Made by a program: the position numbers and the translations under genes
Notes under the pieces: model-generated
Databases searched by the model: none
Told to the model about the DNA's origin: nothing
Seen by the model: only the letters and a program-made list of their open reading frames with translations
Part shown: positions 8,636 to 17,782 of the stretch, in pieces
Layout of the letters: each line of letters begins with the position of its first letter
Numbering within the stretch: position 1 is the first letter of the stretch
Assembly (NCBI RefSeq): GCF_030315685.1
Contig: NZ_JASXSI010000011.1
Location: 1 to 64,000, forward strand
Direction: 5' to 3'
DNA length: 64,000 nucleotides
Source of the DNA: Gordonia sp. ABSL11-1
Lineage (GTDB): Bacteria > Actinomycetota > Actinomycetes > Mycobacteriales > Mycobacteriaceae

Positions 8636-9316
8636 ATGATGCGGTCGGACGACGGAGACGCTGCGGCACCGGATCGCCTGCGGGTGATGGTCGTCGACGA
8701 TCATCCGATGTGGCGCGACGGGGTGGCCCGCGATCTCGAGGAGGAGGGGTTCGAGGTGGTGGCGACTGCCGACGGGGTGGGCAGCGCCGGTCGGCGTGCG
8801 GGGGCGGTGACCCCGGACGTCGTGCTGATGGACATGCAATTGCCGGACGGCAGTGGCGCGGAGGCGACCGCGGCGGTGCTCGAGGCGTCCCCGGCATCGC
8901 GGGTGCTCGTGTTGTCGGCGTCGGACGAGCGCGACGATGTGCTACAGGCCGTGAAAGCAGGTGCCAGTGGGTATCTGGTGAAGAGTTCGTCGCGGGCTGA
9001 GCTCGTGGTGGCCGTCCGCGCCACCGCCGACGGTCAGGCCGTGTTCACGCCCGGGCTGGCCGGACTGATCCTCGGCGAGTACCGGCGGATGTCCGCCGAG
9101 CCCGATCCGGATCAGACCCGGCCGTCGCTCACCGAGCGGGAGACCGAGGTGCTGCGGTACGTGGCGAAAGGATTGAGCGCCAAGCAGATCGCCAGCCGGC
9201 TGTCGCTGAGTCACCGGACCGTCGAGAATCACGTGCAGGCCACACTGCGAAAGCTCCAGCTCGGAAACCGAGTGGAGCTGACGCGGTACGCGATCGAACA
9301 CGGACTGGACGGATGA
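8636..9316 (+). CDS. NarL/LuxR-family response regulator
   Basis: A 226-residue response regulator. The receiver domain (about 14-130) has acidic residues at VVDDH, phosphoacceptor Asp66 in VVLMDMQLP and the lysine of LVKSSSRAEL. The LuxR-type helix-turn-helix (about 160-222) reads LTEREtEVLRYVAKGLSAKQIA and then SLSHRTVENHV. It is the partner of the kinase immediately upstream. It is convergent with mmpL3, separated by 314 bp, so any control of mmpL3 would be in trans from the far side of that gene. Confidence 0.92.
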   Translation: MMRSDDGDAAAPDRLRVMVVDDHPMWRDGVARDLEEEGFEVVATADGVGSAGRRAGAVTPDVVLMDMQLPDGSGAEATAAVLEASPASRVLVLSASDERDDVLQAVKAGASGYLVKSSSRAELVVAVRATADGQAVFTPGLAGLILGEYRRMSAEPDPDQTRPSLTERETEVLRYVAKGLSAKQIASRLSLSHRTVENHVQATLRKLQLGNRVELTRYAIEHGLDG

Positions 9317-9630
9317 ACGAGCCCTACTCGACGAACGTCGTCGGCGCAGGAATCTGCGGAACGTCCTGCCCCCGGGACGATTTCCGTGTCCGGCGCGGTC
9401 GCGTTGCCTCCTGGTGGGTGTAGCGGGGAGACAATCCTGCGAGGCTGTGCGGCTGATCACGCCCGGTCTTGACCCCGTCTTGACCAAGGAGGTCATCGAT
9501 ACCGGTCGGCGGTGGATTGACGGGTGTGGGTGGGCAGCTGTCCGAGATGGCGGTCCGGGGTTGGTCCCGGGAAGGCGCCCGGGGGATGCGCCCGACTCAG
9601 AGGCGGCGCTGACATATTGCCGCCGGCCGC
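9317..9630. other. Convergent intergenic region between response regulator and mmpL3
   Basis: There is no convincing gene in these 314 bases. Visible items are a direct repeat of GTCTTGACC (9466-9474 and 9477-9485), followed by AAGGAGG, and several CCCGGG-containing short inverted repeats near 9560-9590 that could serve as terminators for the converging genes. None is strong enough to call alone. Confidence 0.4.
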
Positions 9631-12600
9631 TCAGCTCTCCGACCGGCTGCGGCGCAGCAGATCCTGCACGCTGATCTGGCCGCCGTCGCCGTCGCCGTCG
9701 GCCTCGGAGCGGGCGTGCCGATCGGTGCCGCGGCGCTTGCCGGACCCGTTGCTCGTGCCGTTTCCGGTGCCGGTGCCGTCCGTGCCGTCGGGAGCCGGGC
9801 GGTCATCGTCGGCGGTGCGATCGCCGGTGAGCGACGGGTCGGCGTCGCTCAGACCGCGATCCATCGGCGAACCGCCGCTGCGGGGCGCCGGGGTCGGGCC
9901 GGGACGCTGATCCTCCGGCGCGAGTGACGCCGCGAGCGGACGTTTGCCGGTGCTGTCGAGCGCCGGGCGCCGACCGAGCGGGGAGTCGTCACGACGCCGC
10001 GGCGGGGATGTCGGACCCGACGGCGGTGTCGGGGGCGCAGGCGGCGCAGCGGGGGAAGGGCCCGGTGTGGGTGCGCGGGGCGGCTCGTCGCCACCCATGC
10101 GGATTCCGCTGGCACCGAGCCGCCAGCTACCGGTGTCGGGGCCACCCGACCGGGAGCGGGACGACCGGCCACGCATCGCCGCCGACGTCTGTGGCGGGCC
10201 GGCAGGTCGTGGCGCACCTGATCCCGGCGTGCCTGATGCGGGTGCACCAGATCCGGGCGCGCCCGCGCCGGGATCACTCGGTCGCCGGTCGGAGGGCCGC
10301 TGGCTCTGCTGACGGTCCGCAGGCGACGGCGCAGGTGCCGGTCCGGATCGCGCCGGGCCGGGAGCCGGCATCGGACGGTTCCGGGCCGACGTGCGGTCAG
10401 GTGCGGGACGGTCGGGTGCGCGGCGGGCCGGCGGTTCCGACGTCCGCGCGGGACCACGCCCCTGCGGGGATCGCGGACCCGGCCGGGGGCCGGGCGCGGC
10501 GGATCGTGTCGCGGTGGCGGTTCCGGCCGCAGCGGCCCCGACGGCCGCCGTCGCGGCAGCAGCGCGCGGCGCGGCAGACATCGCCGACGTCGGCGCCTCG
10601 GCCACGATCGTGCCCGCCGAGCGTGAACGGGCGGCCCGGGCGCTGTCGCGCATCTCGTCGGGTTCGTCGTCGAGGACGGTCTCGCCCAGGCCGATCTTGC
10701 GCTGCAGTGTCTGCATCCAGCGCGGCGCCCACCAGCAGTCGTCGCCGAGCAGCTTCATCACCGACGGCACCAGCAGCATGCGGATGATGGTCGCGTCGAG
10801 GATGAGCGCCGCGATCATGCCGTAGGCGATGTACTTCATCATCACGATCTCGGACAGCCCGAAGGCGCCGGTGACGACGACGAGGATCGCGGCGGCCGCG
10901 GTGATGATACGGCCGGTATAGGCGGTGCCGACCCGGACCGCCTCCGTCGTGGTCGCGCCCTTCTGTCTCGCCTCGACCATGCGGGACAACAGGAATATCT
11001 CGTAGTCGGTGGACAGACCGAAGATGATCGCGATGATCAGCACGAGAATCGCCGCGAACAGCGGACCGGGGGTGAAGTTCGCGAGTCCGGCGCCGTGACC
11101 GTCGACGAAGATCCAGGTGAGGATGCCGAGTGTGGCGCCGAGTCCGAGTGCGGTCATCAACGCCGCCTTGATCGGCAGGACCAGGGAGCCGAACGCCAGG
11201 AACATGAGGAACCCGGTCACCAGCACCAGGAGGATCGCCATGATCGGCAATCTCGACATCAGTGCGTCGATCGAATCCTGCGTCAGCGTCGGCGTGCCGG
11301 CGACCCACATGGTGAGCCCCTGCGTGTCGATGGCACGGAGGTCCTTGATCGCCGCGGCGGCGGTGTCACGATTGACCAGCCCCGCCGACATCTGCAGGAT
11401 CTGCGGTCCGTTGTCGCCGTACTGACCGGTCAGCGCGCCGCCGTCGGAACTCGGGCTGAACTGCTTGGTGAACCCGGGGATCTTGTTGGCCTCGTCGGCG
11501 ATCGAGGTGATCTTGTCGCCGCTCGCGTTGTCGTTCGGGTCATAGGCGATGACGAGCTTGATCTCTTCGGTGCGCTCGGTCGGGAAGAACTTGTCGAAGT
11601 TCTCCTGCGCGACACGGTTCGGGTTGTCGGGCGGGAGGTAGGCCTCGCTGATGCCGCCGAACTTGATGCCACCGAACGGGATCGTCAGCACGAGCAGGAT
11701 CAGCACGGTCGGCACCGCGGTCGCGACCGGATGCTGCATCACCCAGCCGGCCAGCCGGCCCCAGAACCCGTTCTCGATCTCTTCCTTGGTCTTCGTGCGC
11801 CGCAGGAAGGGCAGGCCGAGCGCGTCGATCCGTGGACCCAGGATCGACAGGATCGCCGGCAGCACGGTGATCGACAGGATCGCCGCCAGCGACACCGACG
11901 CGATCGCGCCGTAGGCGACTGACTTGAGGAAGCCCTGCGGCATGATCAGCAGACACGCCAGGGCCGCGACGATGATGGTCGCCGAGAACACCACCGTCTG
12001 ACCCGAGGTCATCACGGTTCTTCGGACCGCGGCCTTGGTCGAATAGCCCTCCGCGAGTTCCTCTCGGAACCGGCTGACGATGAACAGTCCGTAGTCGATC
12101 GCGATACCCAGGCCGATCAGCGTGACCACCGACTGCGCGAAGATGTTCAGCTCGGTGACCTGGGCCAGCACCTTCATGATGCCGAGCGATCCGGCGATGG
12201 TCAGGCCGCCGATGAGGACGGGCAGACAGGCCGCGACCACTCCGCCGAAGATGAAGAACAGCATGATCGCCACCAAGGGCAGGGCGATCACCTCGGCCCG
12301 GTGGATGTCCTTGTCCATACCGTCGGCCATCGATCCGGCGACCGGTTGGAGGCCGGCCATCTCGAAGGTCGTGCCCTCGAGATTGAATCTGTCCGGGATG
12401 TCGTCGAAGAACGGTTCGATCGTCTGATAGTTCTTCAGGATCGTGGTGTCGTCGTCGCCCTTGACGCCGATGCTGATGAACGCGTGCTGTTTGTCGTCGG
12501 TGAAGGTGCGCGACCGGATGGTTTCCTGTGCGGCCTTCGACGTCGCGGTCTGATCCCGCAGGTAGAAGGGGTCGATGACGCCCGGGTCCTCGCGGTTGAC

Positions 12601-12912
12601 GATGTCACCGTGCTGCGAGATCAGATCGTCGACGAAGTTCTCCACCTTCGCGCCGAACTCGGGATCGTCGACGGTGGTGCCCTGCGGCGGGGTGATCAGC
12701 AGGATCACGTCGGAGCGGTGGTCGCGACCGAGCGAGGTGTCCGCGACCTGCGATCCCTTCACCGACTCCGACGTCGGGTCGAACCAGCCGCTCTGGCTGA
12801 GGTACTTACCCAGGTCCAGTCCGTAGAGACCGAGACCGGCCATCATCGCGATGAGTACGGCGATGACCGCGAAGCGCATTCGATAGACGAAAGTGCCGAT
12901 GGCTCCGAACAC
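9631..12912 (-). CDS. mmpL3: MmpL3-type RND transporter, trehalose monomycolate exporter
   Basis: A 1093-residue RND-superfamily exporter. It has twelve predicted helices with two large periplasmic loops (about 35-200 and 415-550). Both proton-relay Asp-Tyr pairs of MmpL3 are present: Asp273-Tyr274 in TM4 (IDYGLFIVSR) and Asp636-Tyr637 in TM10 (STDYEIFLLSR). In mycobacteria MmpL3 moves trehalose monomycolate across the inner membrane and is essential. The assignment rests on these motifs and on the neighbouring Rv0207c-like and trmB genes. Translation probably begins at the GTG at 12912, preceded by an AGGAAGGA sequence. From about residue 750 the protein is an unusually long, roughly 340-residue, Pro/Arg/Ser-rich cytoplasmic tail. 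Confidence 0.92.
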   Translation of the reverse strand: MFGAIGTFVYRMRFAVIAVLIAMMAGLGLYGLDLGKYLSQSGWFDPTSESVKGSQVADTSLGRDHRSDVILLITPPQGTTVDDPEFGAKVENFVDDLISQHGDIVNREDPGVIDPFYLRDQTATSKAAQETIRSRTFTDDKQHAFISIGVKGDDDTTILKNYQTIEPFFDDIPDRFNLEGTTFEMAGLQPVAGSMADGMDKDIHRAEVIALPLVAIMLFFIFGGVVAACLPVLIGGLTIAGSLGIMKVLAQVTELNIFAQSVVTLIGLGIAIDYGLFIVSRFREELAEGYSTKAAVRRTVMTSGQTVVFSATIIVAALACLLIMPQGFLKSVAYGAIASVSLAAILSITVLPAILSILGPRIDALGLPFLRRTKTKEEIENGFWGRLAGWVMQHPVATAVPTVLILLVLTIPFGGIKFGGISEAYLPPDNPNRVAQENFDKFFPTERTEEIKLVIAYDPNDNASGDKITSIADEANKIPGFTKQFSPSSDGGALTGQYGDNGPQILQMSAGLVNRDTAAAAIKDLRAIDTQGLTMWVAGTPTLTQDSIDALMSRLPIMAILLVLVTGFLMFLAFGSLVLPIKAALMTALGLGATLGILTWIFVDGHGAGLANFTPGPLFAAILVLIIAIIFGLSTDYEIFLLSRMVEARQKGATTTEAVRVGTAYTGRIITAAAAILVVVTGAFGLSEIVMMKYIAYGMIAALILDATIIRMLLVPSVMKLLGDDCWWAPRWMQTLQRKIGLGETVLDDEPDEMRDSARAARSRSAGTIVAEAPTSAMSAAPRAAAATAAVGAAAAGTATATRSAAPGPRPGPRSPQGRGPARTSEPPARRAPDRPAPDRTSARNRPMPAPGPARSGPAPAPSPADRQQSQRPSDRRPSDPGAGAPGSGAPASGTPGSGAPRPAGPPQTSAAMRGRSSRSRSGGPDTGSWRLGASGIRMGGDEPPRAPTPGPSPAAPPAPPTPPSGPTSPPRRRDDSPLGRRPALDSTGKRPLAASLAPEDQRPGPTPAPRSGGSPMDRGLSDADPSLTGDRTADDDRPAPDGTDGTGTGNGTSNGSGKRRGTDRHARSEADGDGDGGQISVQDLLRRSRSES

Positions 12913-13072
12913 GCCTGGGTCCTTCCTCTCGTCGTGAGTGGTGCTGATCGTGGTGAACAGGGGATCGATCGGTCCTGGGGCGCAGGATGACGGTTGATTC
13001 TTGCAGGTCGTCCTGATAGCTCGCTGAGTCGGCGCGCGTCGGTGTGTCCGTCGCCGTGGCGGCAGCGCGAAC

Positions 13073-13756
13073 TCAGTGCAGCAGTGCGCGCAGCGGCCGG
13101 AACGGCGTGAGCCATGCCCCGTCGTCGGGAAGCGAATCGAGCCCGATGCGTGGCAGCGGCTCCCGGAACACCGCCGGGATGTCCTCGAGGTCGACGAACT
13201 CCAGTTCTTCGGTGGTCAGGGCCCAGCTGGCGTGCTCCCGGAACCCGATCACGGTGACCGGGAGGCCGTCGGCCGCCACCTCGAGCAGCGGCTCGCGGAA
13301 CGCCTGTCCGTCCGCCGAGGCGACGATGAGGCCAGCTAGTCCCACAGTGTGCCTGCGAAGTTCGATGTGGTCGAGCATGTCGGCGTCGACATCGCTGTCG
13401 TCGGTCAGTTTGGGCTTCGCGAACACGGCATATCCGACGTTGCGCAGGGCGTCGACCCAGGGCCGCACGACGTCGGCGCTGCCGGGGACGATGTTGGTGA
13501 AGACCGTCGCCTCGGGTTCCACGGGGGTGTCGGGGAGCCCGCCGGAGATGTCGGCGGTCCGCTGCAGCAGCCATCGGCCCAACGCGTCGAACCGCGGGCG
13601 GTGCGCGGCCGTCGGGCGACCTCCGAGGATGGCGCCGAGGCCCATGTCCATGTTGGGTGCGTCCCACACCAGCAGGACCCGTGCCGACCCGGAACGGCCG
13701 GCGATCGATTCCCCGAATCCGCTGGGGGACGGGGTATCCGGGGTGTCGTCGGTCAT
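13073..13756 (-). CDS. NYN-domain protein (Rv0207c-like)
   Basis: A 227-residue soluble protein with a PIN-like NYN fold. The first acidic motif is VLLVWDAPNMDMGLG (about residues 27-41), followed by conserved acidic residues around DADMLDH and SADGQAF. NYN proteins are predicted metal-dependent ribonucleases; no activity is shown for this branch. Its ATG overlaps the stop of trmB by four bases (ATGA), showing translational coupling. The same trmB-NYN-mmpL3 order is found in mycobacteria. Confidence 0.82.
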   Translation of the reverse strand: MTDDTPDTPSPSGFGESIAGRSGSARVLLVWDAPNMDMGLGAILGGRPTAAHRPRFDALGRWLLQRTADISGGLPDTPVEPEATVFTNIVPGSADVVRPWVDALRNVGYAVFAKPKLTDDSDVDADMLDHIELRRHTVGLAGLIVASADGQAFREPLLEVAADGLPVTVIGFREHASWALTTEELEFVDLEDIPAVFREPLPRIGLDSLPDDGAWLTPFRPLRALLH

Positions 13757-14532
13757 GTCGGGTCGCTTTCGGTCGACGCGGCGGGTCTCGGTTGCGGCTT
13801 CACGTACACGAACTCGTTGACGCCGCGGCCCTCGCGTTCGGCGCGACCCTCGAACTTGGTGGTGGGCCGGGTCAGCGAGATGGGGGCGTCGAAGGTCAGC
13901 GGTATCACGTGCGGACGGTCGGCCCGCTGGGTGGCCAGACGCTCGGCGATCCACTCCGCATAGTCGGCGTGGTCGGTGGCGATGTGCAGGATGCCGCCGG
14001 GGGCGAGCCGATCGGCCATCAGTTCGATCGTGCCGCTCTGCAGCAGACGTCGCTTGTGATGCCGTGATTTCGGCCACGGATCCGGGAAGAACACCCGGAC
14101 ACCGGTGAGGCTGTCCGGCCCGAGCAGCTCACGCAGCACGACGACGGCGTCACCGCGCACCATCCGGATGTTGGTCAGCCCCTCCCGGTCGATGAGGCCC
14201 AGCAACTGGGCGAGTCCGGGCTTGTAGACCTCGACGGCGACGACGTCGACGTCGGGTTCCTCGGTCGCCATGGCCGCTGTCGAGATGCCCGTGCCGCTCC
14301 CGATCTCGAGGACGCGAGGTGCCTCCCGGCCGAACAGTCCCGGCAGGTCGAGCGGTGGCTCGGGCACCTGGTCGGGACCGATCGCGAGGTCGCGGCCCAG
14401 CCGGGGCCAGAGCGTCTCCCAGTTGCGTTGCTGACCGGTCGTCAGGGTGCCCCGCCGGAACCGGAAACTGGTCACCCGCGGGTACAGACGTGACTGGTCG
14501 ACACTGTCGTTCACCCGACCATCGTTGCGCAT
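13753..14532 (-). CDS. trmB: tRNA (guanine-N7)-methyltransferase
   Basis: A 259-residue SAM-dependent methyltransferase that makes m7G46 in the variable loop of tRNAs. The SAM-binding motif VLEIGSGTG lies near residue 78, and the TrmB signature FFPDPWPKSRHHKRRL near 165-180. The C-terminal TKFEGRAEREGR motif is also typical. The ATG at 14532 and an in-frame GTG at 14514 are both possible starts. The gene is divergent from the Rv0209-like gene and coupled to the NYN gene by a four-base overlap. Confidence 0.93.
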   Translation of the reverse strand: MRNDGRVNDSVDQSRLYPRVTSFRFRRGTLTTGQQRNWETLWPRLGRDLAIGPDQVPEPPLDLPGLFGREAPRVLEIGSGTGISTAAMATEEPDVDVVAVEVYKPGLAQLLGLIDREGLTNIRMVRGDAVVVLRELLGPDSLTGVRVFFPDPWPKSRHHKRRLLQSGTIELMADRLAPGGILHIATDHADYAEWIAERLATQRADRPHVIPLTFDAPISLTRPTTKFEGRAEREGRGVNEFVYVKPQPRPAASTESDPT

Positions 14533-14614
14533 CGAGGGCCGTCGAGGACAGTCGGTGCGCCTGAGCCGCCGGTCAGCAGCGCGGGCGGAGGGCAGGAACG
14601 CTACATTGCGAGGC

Positions 14615-15523
14615 ATGCCGCACGCTGCGCCGATCGCTTCCCCGGGTGCCCTGTCGGGTATCCGGTCGAGTGCGCTCGCGCGTGCCGTCGAGTCGGGGGA
14701 GCTGGCCGCCGTCGTCGGACCGGACTCACCCGTGCGTGCCGACCTCGCCGACGCCGCCGGCCGGTACGCCCGGCCACTGCAGATCGCGGTCTGCGGGCGA
14801 CCCGGCACCGGGCGCGACACCGTCGCCCGGGCGCTGCGTGAACGGCTGTCGGTCACCGCGATCGGACCCGGTGAGGTGGGCGAGGGAGCCGCCGACGCCG
14901 ACCTGTGGCTGTATGTGCTGTCGGGGCCCCCACGCCGCGCCGACCACACCCTCCTCGCCACGGTCCCGCGAGACCGGACGATCGTCGTCCTCGGCAAGGC
15001 GGACACGCACGGCCTCGGCGACGCCACGGTCGCCGACGCCGTCGCGGCCGAGTGCGCCGAGACGATCGGACTGCCCGTTCACCCGATGTCGGCGCTGCTG
15101 GCGTGCGCCGATCTGTCCGACGACGAGACCGATTTCCTCCGCGGGCTGGCCGCGGCGGGCGAGACGATGCCGTCGATGGCGGCGCAGTTCCTCACCGCCT
15201 CGACGCAGAGTGCGGAGACATCTGTCGGCGATGAGCGGACCGTGCGGGCGGGTCTGCTGCGCCGGATCGATCAGCGCGGCATCGACATCGCGCTCGCCGT
15301 GCTCGCCGAGTGCGCGGGCGACGAGCCGACGGCCTCCACGGTGAACCGAGAGTTGCATGCGGAGAGCGGGATTCACGCTCTGGTACCGGCCATCCGGGAG
15401 CGGGTGGAGATCGTGCGGTACTGGCGGCTGGTCGAACTGCGGGCCCGCGTCGAGTTGCTCGCCGCGCGAGGTGCGGATCGCGACGTCCTCGAGCACCTGC
15501 TGCAGATCGGTGAGGCCGCGTGA
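14615..15523 (+). CDS. Degenerate P-loop protein (Rv0209-like)
   Basis: A 302-residue protein with a weak GTPase-like N-terminal half. A Walker-A-like loop is visible near residues 58-66 (GRPGTGRDT), but the usual lysine is arginine. VVLGKAD near residue 130 stands where the guanine-specificity motif is expected. The C-terminal half is helical. It overlaps the next gene by the stop/start junction and is probably made together with it. The pair corresponds in position to Rv0209-Rv0210, genes without known function. Whether it still binds nucleotide is doubtful. Confidence 0.7.
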   Translation: MPHAAPIASPGALSGIRSSALARAVESGELAAVVGPDSPVRADLADAAGRYARPLQIAVCGRPGTGRDTVARALRERLSVTAIGPGEVGEGAADADLWLYVLSGPPRRADHTLLATVPRDRTIVVLGKADTHGLGDATVADAVAAECAETIGLPVHPMSALLACADLSDDETDFLRGLAAAGETMPSMAAQFLTASTQSAETSVGDERTVRAGLLRRIDQRGIDIALAVLAECAGDEPTASTVNRELHAESGIHALVPAIRERVEIVRYWRLVELRARVELLAARGADRDVLEHLLQIGEAA

Positions 15524-17025
15524 TGTCGGCGCCCGCGGGGTCGTCGGGGGCGGGACTGCTGTCGCGGGTGCACGGGCTCACCGGGTTCGATGCGGCCGCG
15601 GTCGCGGGTACCGGCACCGTGGTCGCCGTGTTCGGGGTGGGCGGCACCGGCGTGACGTGCCTCGTCGAGGCCTGCCACCTGATCGACCCGTCCGCCCCGG
15701 TCGTCGAGGGCCGGTGGGGCCGACAGCACGACGACCGCACGGTCGGTATCGCGCTGATGGTCCTCGACCCGACGTCGTCGGTGGGTGAGGAGGAGCGCGA
15801 GGCCGTCGACGAGCTGCGGTCGCGGTTCGGCATCGTCGCGCTCGTCGGTACCAAGATCGACGCCTTCTGGGAGTGGCCACGCATCCTGCGTGCGCATCGC
15901 GCGCTGCTCGACCCGCACGAGGAGCTACCGGTGTTCGCCGTGTCGTCGCTGGCCGCGCTGTCCGGGGCGCCCGACGAGTCCGGGGTCTCCGCGGTCCTCG
16001 AGTGGGCCGGCGAGCACCTTGCGGCGCCCGGCGACCTGCGGGCCGAGCGTGCCCGGGTCGCGGCCGCGCTCGGCGCCGTCGACCACGCGGAGGCCGGCCT
16101 GTACCGGCAGACCGATGCCGATGCCGCCGCGGAGGAGGCCGAGGCGCTGACGCGTCGTCGGCGGCAGCTGCTGGAATCGCGTGATCGCGGACGCGGCGAC
16201 CGGTTGACCGCGGCCCGCACCGGCCTGGCCTCCGTGCGCGGGCAATCGCACGCCGACGTCGCCGCGGGCACCCGTGCCCTCGCCGCCGCGGCCACGACCC
16301 GGTCGGCGTCGCTGAACCGCCGCACCCTCGACGACTACGTGCACTGGCTGGGCGCCGAGACCGTCGCGTTGCGCGACCGCGTCGACGAGGCGACCGACGA
16401 CCGTGTCGACGAGGTCCGGGCCGCGGCGCTGCTCGGCCTCGACGCCGGGCCCACCGAGGCGGGAGCGCCGGAGGTCCCGCCCGAGGAGCGCAGCCCGGAA
16501 CCGCCGTTCTCGCGCCCGGTGCCGAGCGGCCGGCGCGGCGGCGAGGACGCCCTGGTGGTGGTGATCGGCGCATCGACCGGTCTGGGCCTCGGACGTCTCA
16601 TCGTCGCTCCGATGGCCTCGGTCCAGACACTGCAGTGGATCAGCATGCCCCTGACCCTGCTGCTCGGGGTGGCGGCCGCCGCGCTGGTGATCCGTGTGCG
16701 GCGCGTCGCGGCACTGCGTGCGGAGATCCGCGGCTGGAGCAACGACGCCCTCGGGGAGACGCGGGGACGCCTCGATCACCGGGTGGGTGCACGGGTGGCC
16801 GCCGTCGAGCCGTATCTGATCAGTCAGATCAGCCGCTACTACGACCGCCGGGCCCGACACGTGGCCGGTCAGGTCGCCGAGATCGACGAACGACTCCGCG
16901 GCCTGCGGTCCGGCGCCGCCGACCAGGTGCATCGGGATCGGCTGGGTCGTGTGCGCAGCACGCGTCGTGAACTCGCCGCGCTCGCGGACGCGCTCGCCGG
17001 GGAGGACGATGGACCGCAGCGGTGA
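15520..17025 (+). CDS. Dynamin/GTPase-like membrane protein with degenerate P-loop (Rv0210-like)
   Basis: A 501-residue protein. The N-terminal domain has a glycine-rich loop GVGGTGVTC without the Walker lysine and a guanine-specificity motif LVGTKID near residue 110. A long helical, partly coiled region follows (about 170-310). Two hydrophobic segments at about 345-365 and 375-395 could form a membrane hairpin, followed by more helices. This plan resembles dynamin-like proteins but with a lost nucleotide-binding lysine. It starts at GTG 15520 or at ATG 15523, which shares bases with the preceding stop. Confidence 0.7.
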   Translation: MMSAPAGSSGAGLLSRVHGLTGFDAAAVAGTGTVVAVFGVGGTGVTCLVEACHLIDPSAPVVEGRWGRQHDDRTVGIALMVLDPTSSVGEEEREAVDELRSRFGIVALVGTKIDAFWEWPRILRAHRALLDPHEELPVFAVSSLAALSGAPDESGVSAVLEWAGEHLAAPGDLRAERARVAAALGAVDHAEAGLYRQTDADAAAEEAEALTRRRRQLLESRDRGRGDRLTAARTGLASVRGQSHADVAAGTRALAAAATTRSASLNRRTLDDYVHWLGAETVALRDRVDEATDDRVDEVRAAALLGLDAGPTEAGAPEVPPEERSPEPPFSRPVPSGRRGGEDALVVVIGASTGLGLGRLIVAPMASVQTLQWISMPLTLLLGVAAAALVIRVRRVAALRAEIRGWSNDALGETRGRLDHRVGARVAAVEPYLISQISRYYDRRARHVAGQVAEIDERLRGLRSGAADQVHRDRLGRVRSTRRELAALADALAGEDDGPQR

Positions 17026-17161
17026 CCGTCGCGGGCGGGACGGTCGTGAATGAGGTCGTACCCGATGGAACCGAACGGGCTCCGCGTGCGTCCTATCATC
17101 ACGGTGGTGTGCGGTGGTGCCGGTACGGACGAGGCCGATACGGACGAGGGGAGTGCACGGG

Positions 17162-17605
17162 ATGGACATGTCGTTTCTGGGCGGTGAGCCGCTTGACGGC
17201 GGGCACTACGGTGACGGGCAGGGCGGGCAGACCGGTGACGTCGATCGCGTCTCGATCGATGCCGGCGGAGGGTTCACGGCCGACCAGGTCGGATACGTCG
17301 CCCCCGCCGACGACGCGCACGCATCGACGTTCCCCGAGCCGACCTCTCCCGCGGACCACCTCTGGATGCACTCCGACGGGCGGGTCTGGGACCTCGGTCC
17401 GGCCGACGTCGACACCGATGCCGACGGCATCCGCGACTCACTGACGCGCAGCGGTGCCGGCGGCGTGACGGTCTACACCGACTCCGACCACGACGGTCAG
17501 GTCGACAAGATCACCGAGGTAGACGCCGACGGCATGTTCTCGTCGCGCACGCTCGACCCGACGAGTGGCACCTGGGTCCCGACCGACAGCGGCCGCCTCG
17601 GCTGA
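17162..17605 (+). CDS. Small acidic protein with Ca2+-loop-like Asp repeats
   Basis: A 147-residue acidic protein without a signal peptide or membrane segment. The C-terminal half carries Asp-rich loops, DVDTDADGIRD and DSDHDGQVD, of the kind that bind calcium in thrombospondin type 3 and EF-hand-like folds. It resembles short actinobacterial proteins annotated as DUF6802, though this is from memory of the pattern. The ATG at 17162 has a purine-rich GGGGAG site upstream. It lies between the GTPase-like pair and PEP carboxykinase; no function can be assigned. Confidence 0.65.
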   Translation: MDMSFLGGEPLDGGHYGDGQGGQTGDVDRVSIDAGGGFTADQVGYVAPADDAHASTFPEPTSPADHLWMHSDGRVWDLGPADVDTDADGIRDSLTRSGAGGVTVYTDSDHDGQVDKITEVDADGMFSSRTLDPTSGTWVPTDSGRLG

Positions 17606-17782
17606 GGCGGACCCGCGGACCCCGCCAGACCTCGCCCGGGGGGGTTGCGAACGCCCGGAGTGTGGGATATACCGCATCTCGATCACCCCGGTACCTAGCG
17701 GGCGCTCGGTAAACGTATCCTGTGGTGACGACGACATCGCGACGGCCCTGCATCCCGCCGTCACCTCGGAGGAGACCCCATC

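Noticed and set aside
9414..9910. Plus-strand open frames of 86 and 128 codons between the response regulator and within mmpL3
   Set aside because: No ribosome site or family features, and the second is antisense to the mmpL3 tail.
13757..14077. Upstream extension of the NYN protein gene to 14077
   Set aside because: The extra part is an alternate frame of trmB; the ATGA overlap start at 13756 is typical of coupled genes.
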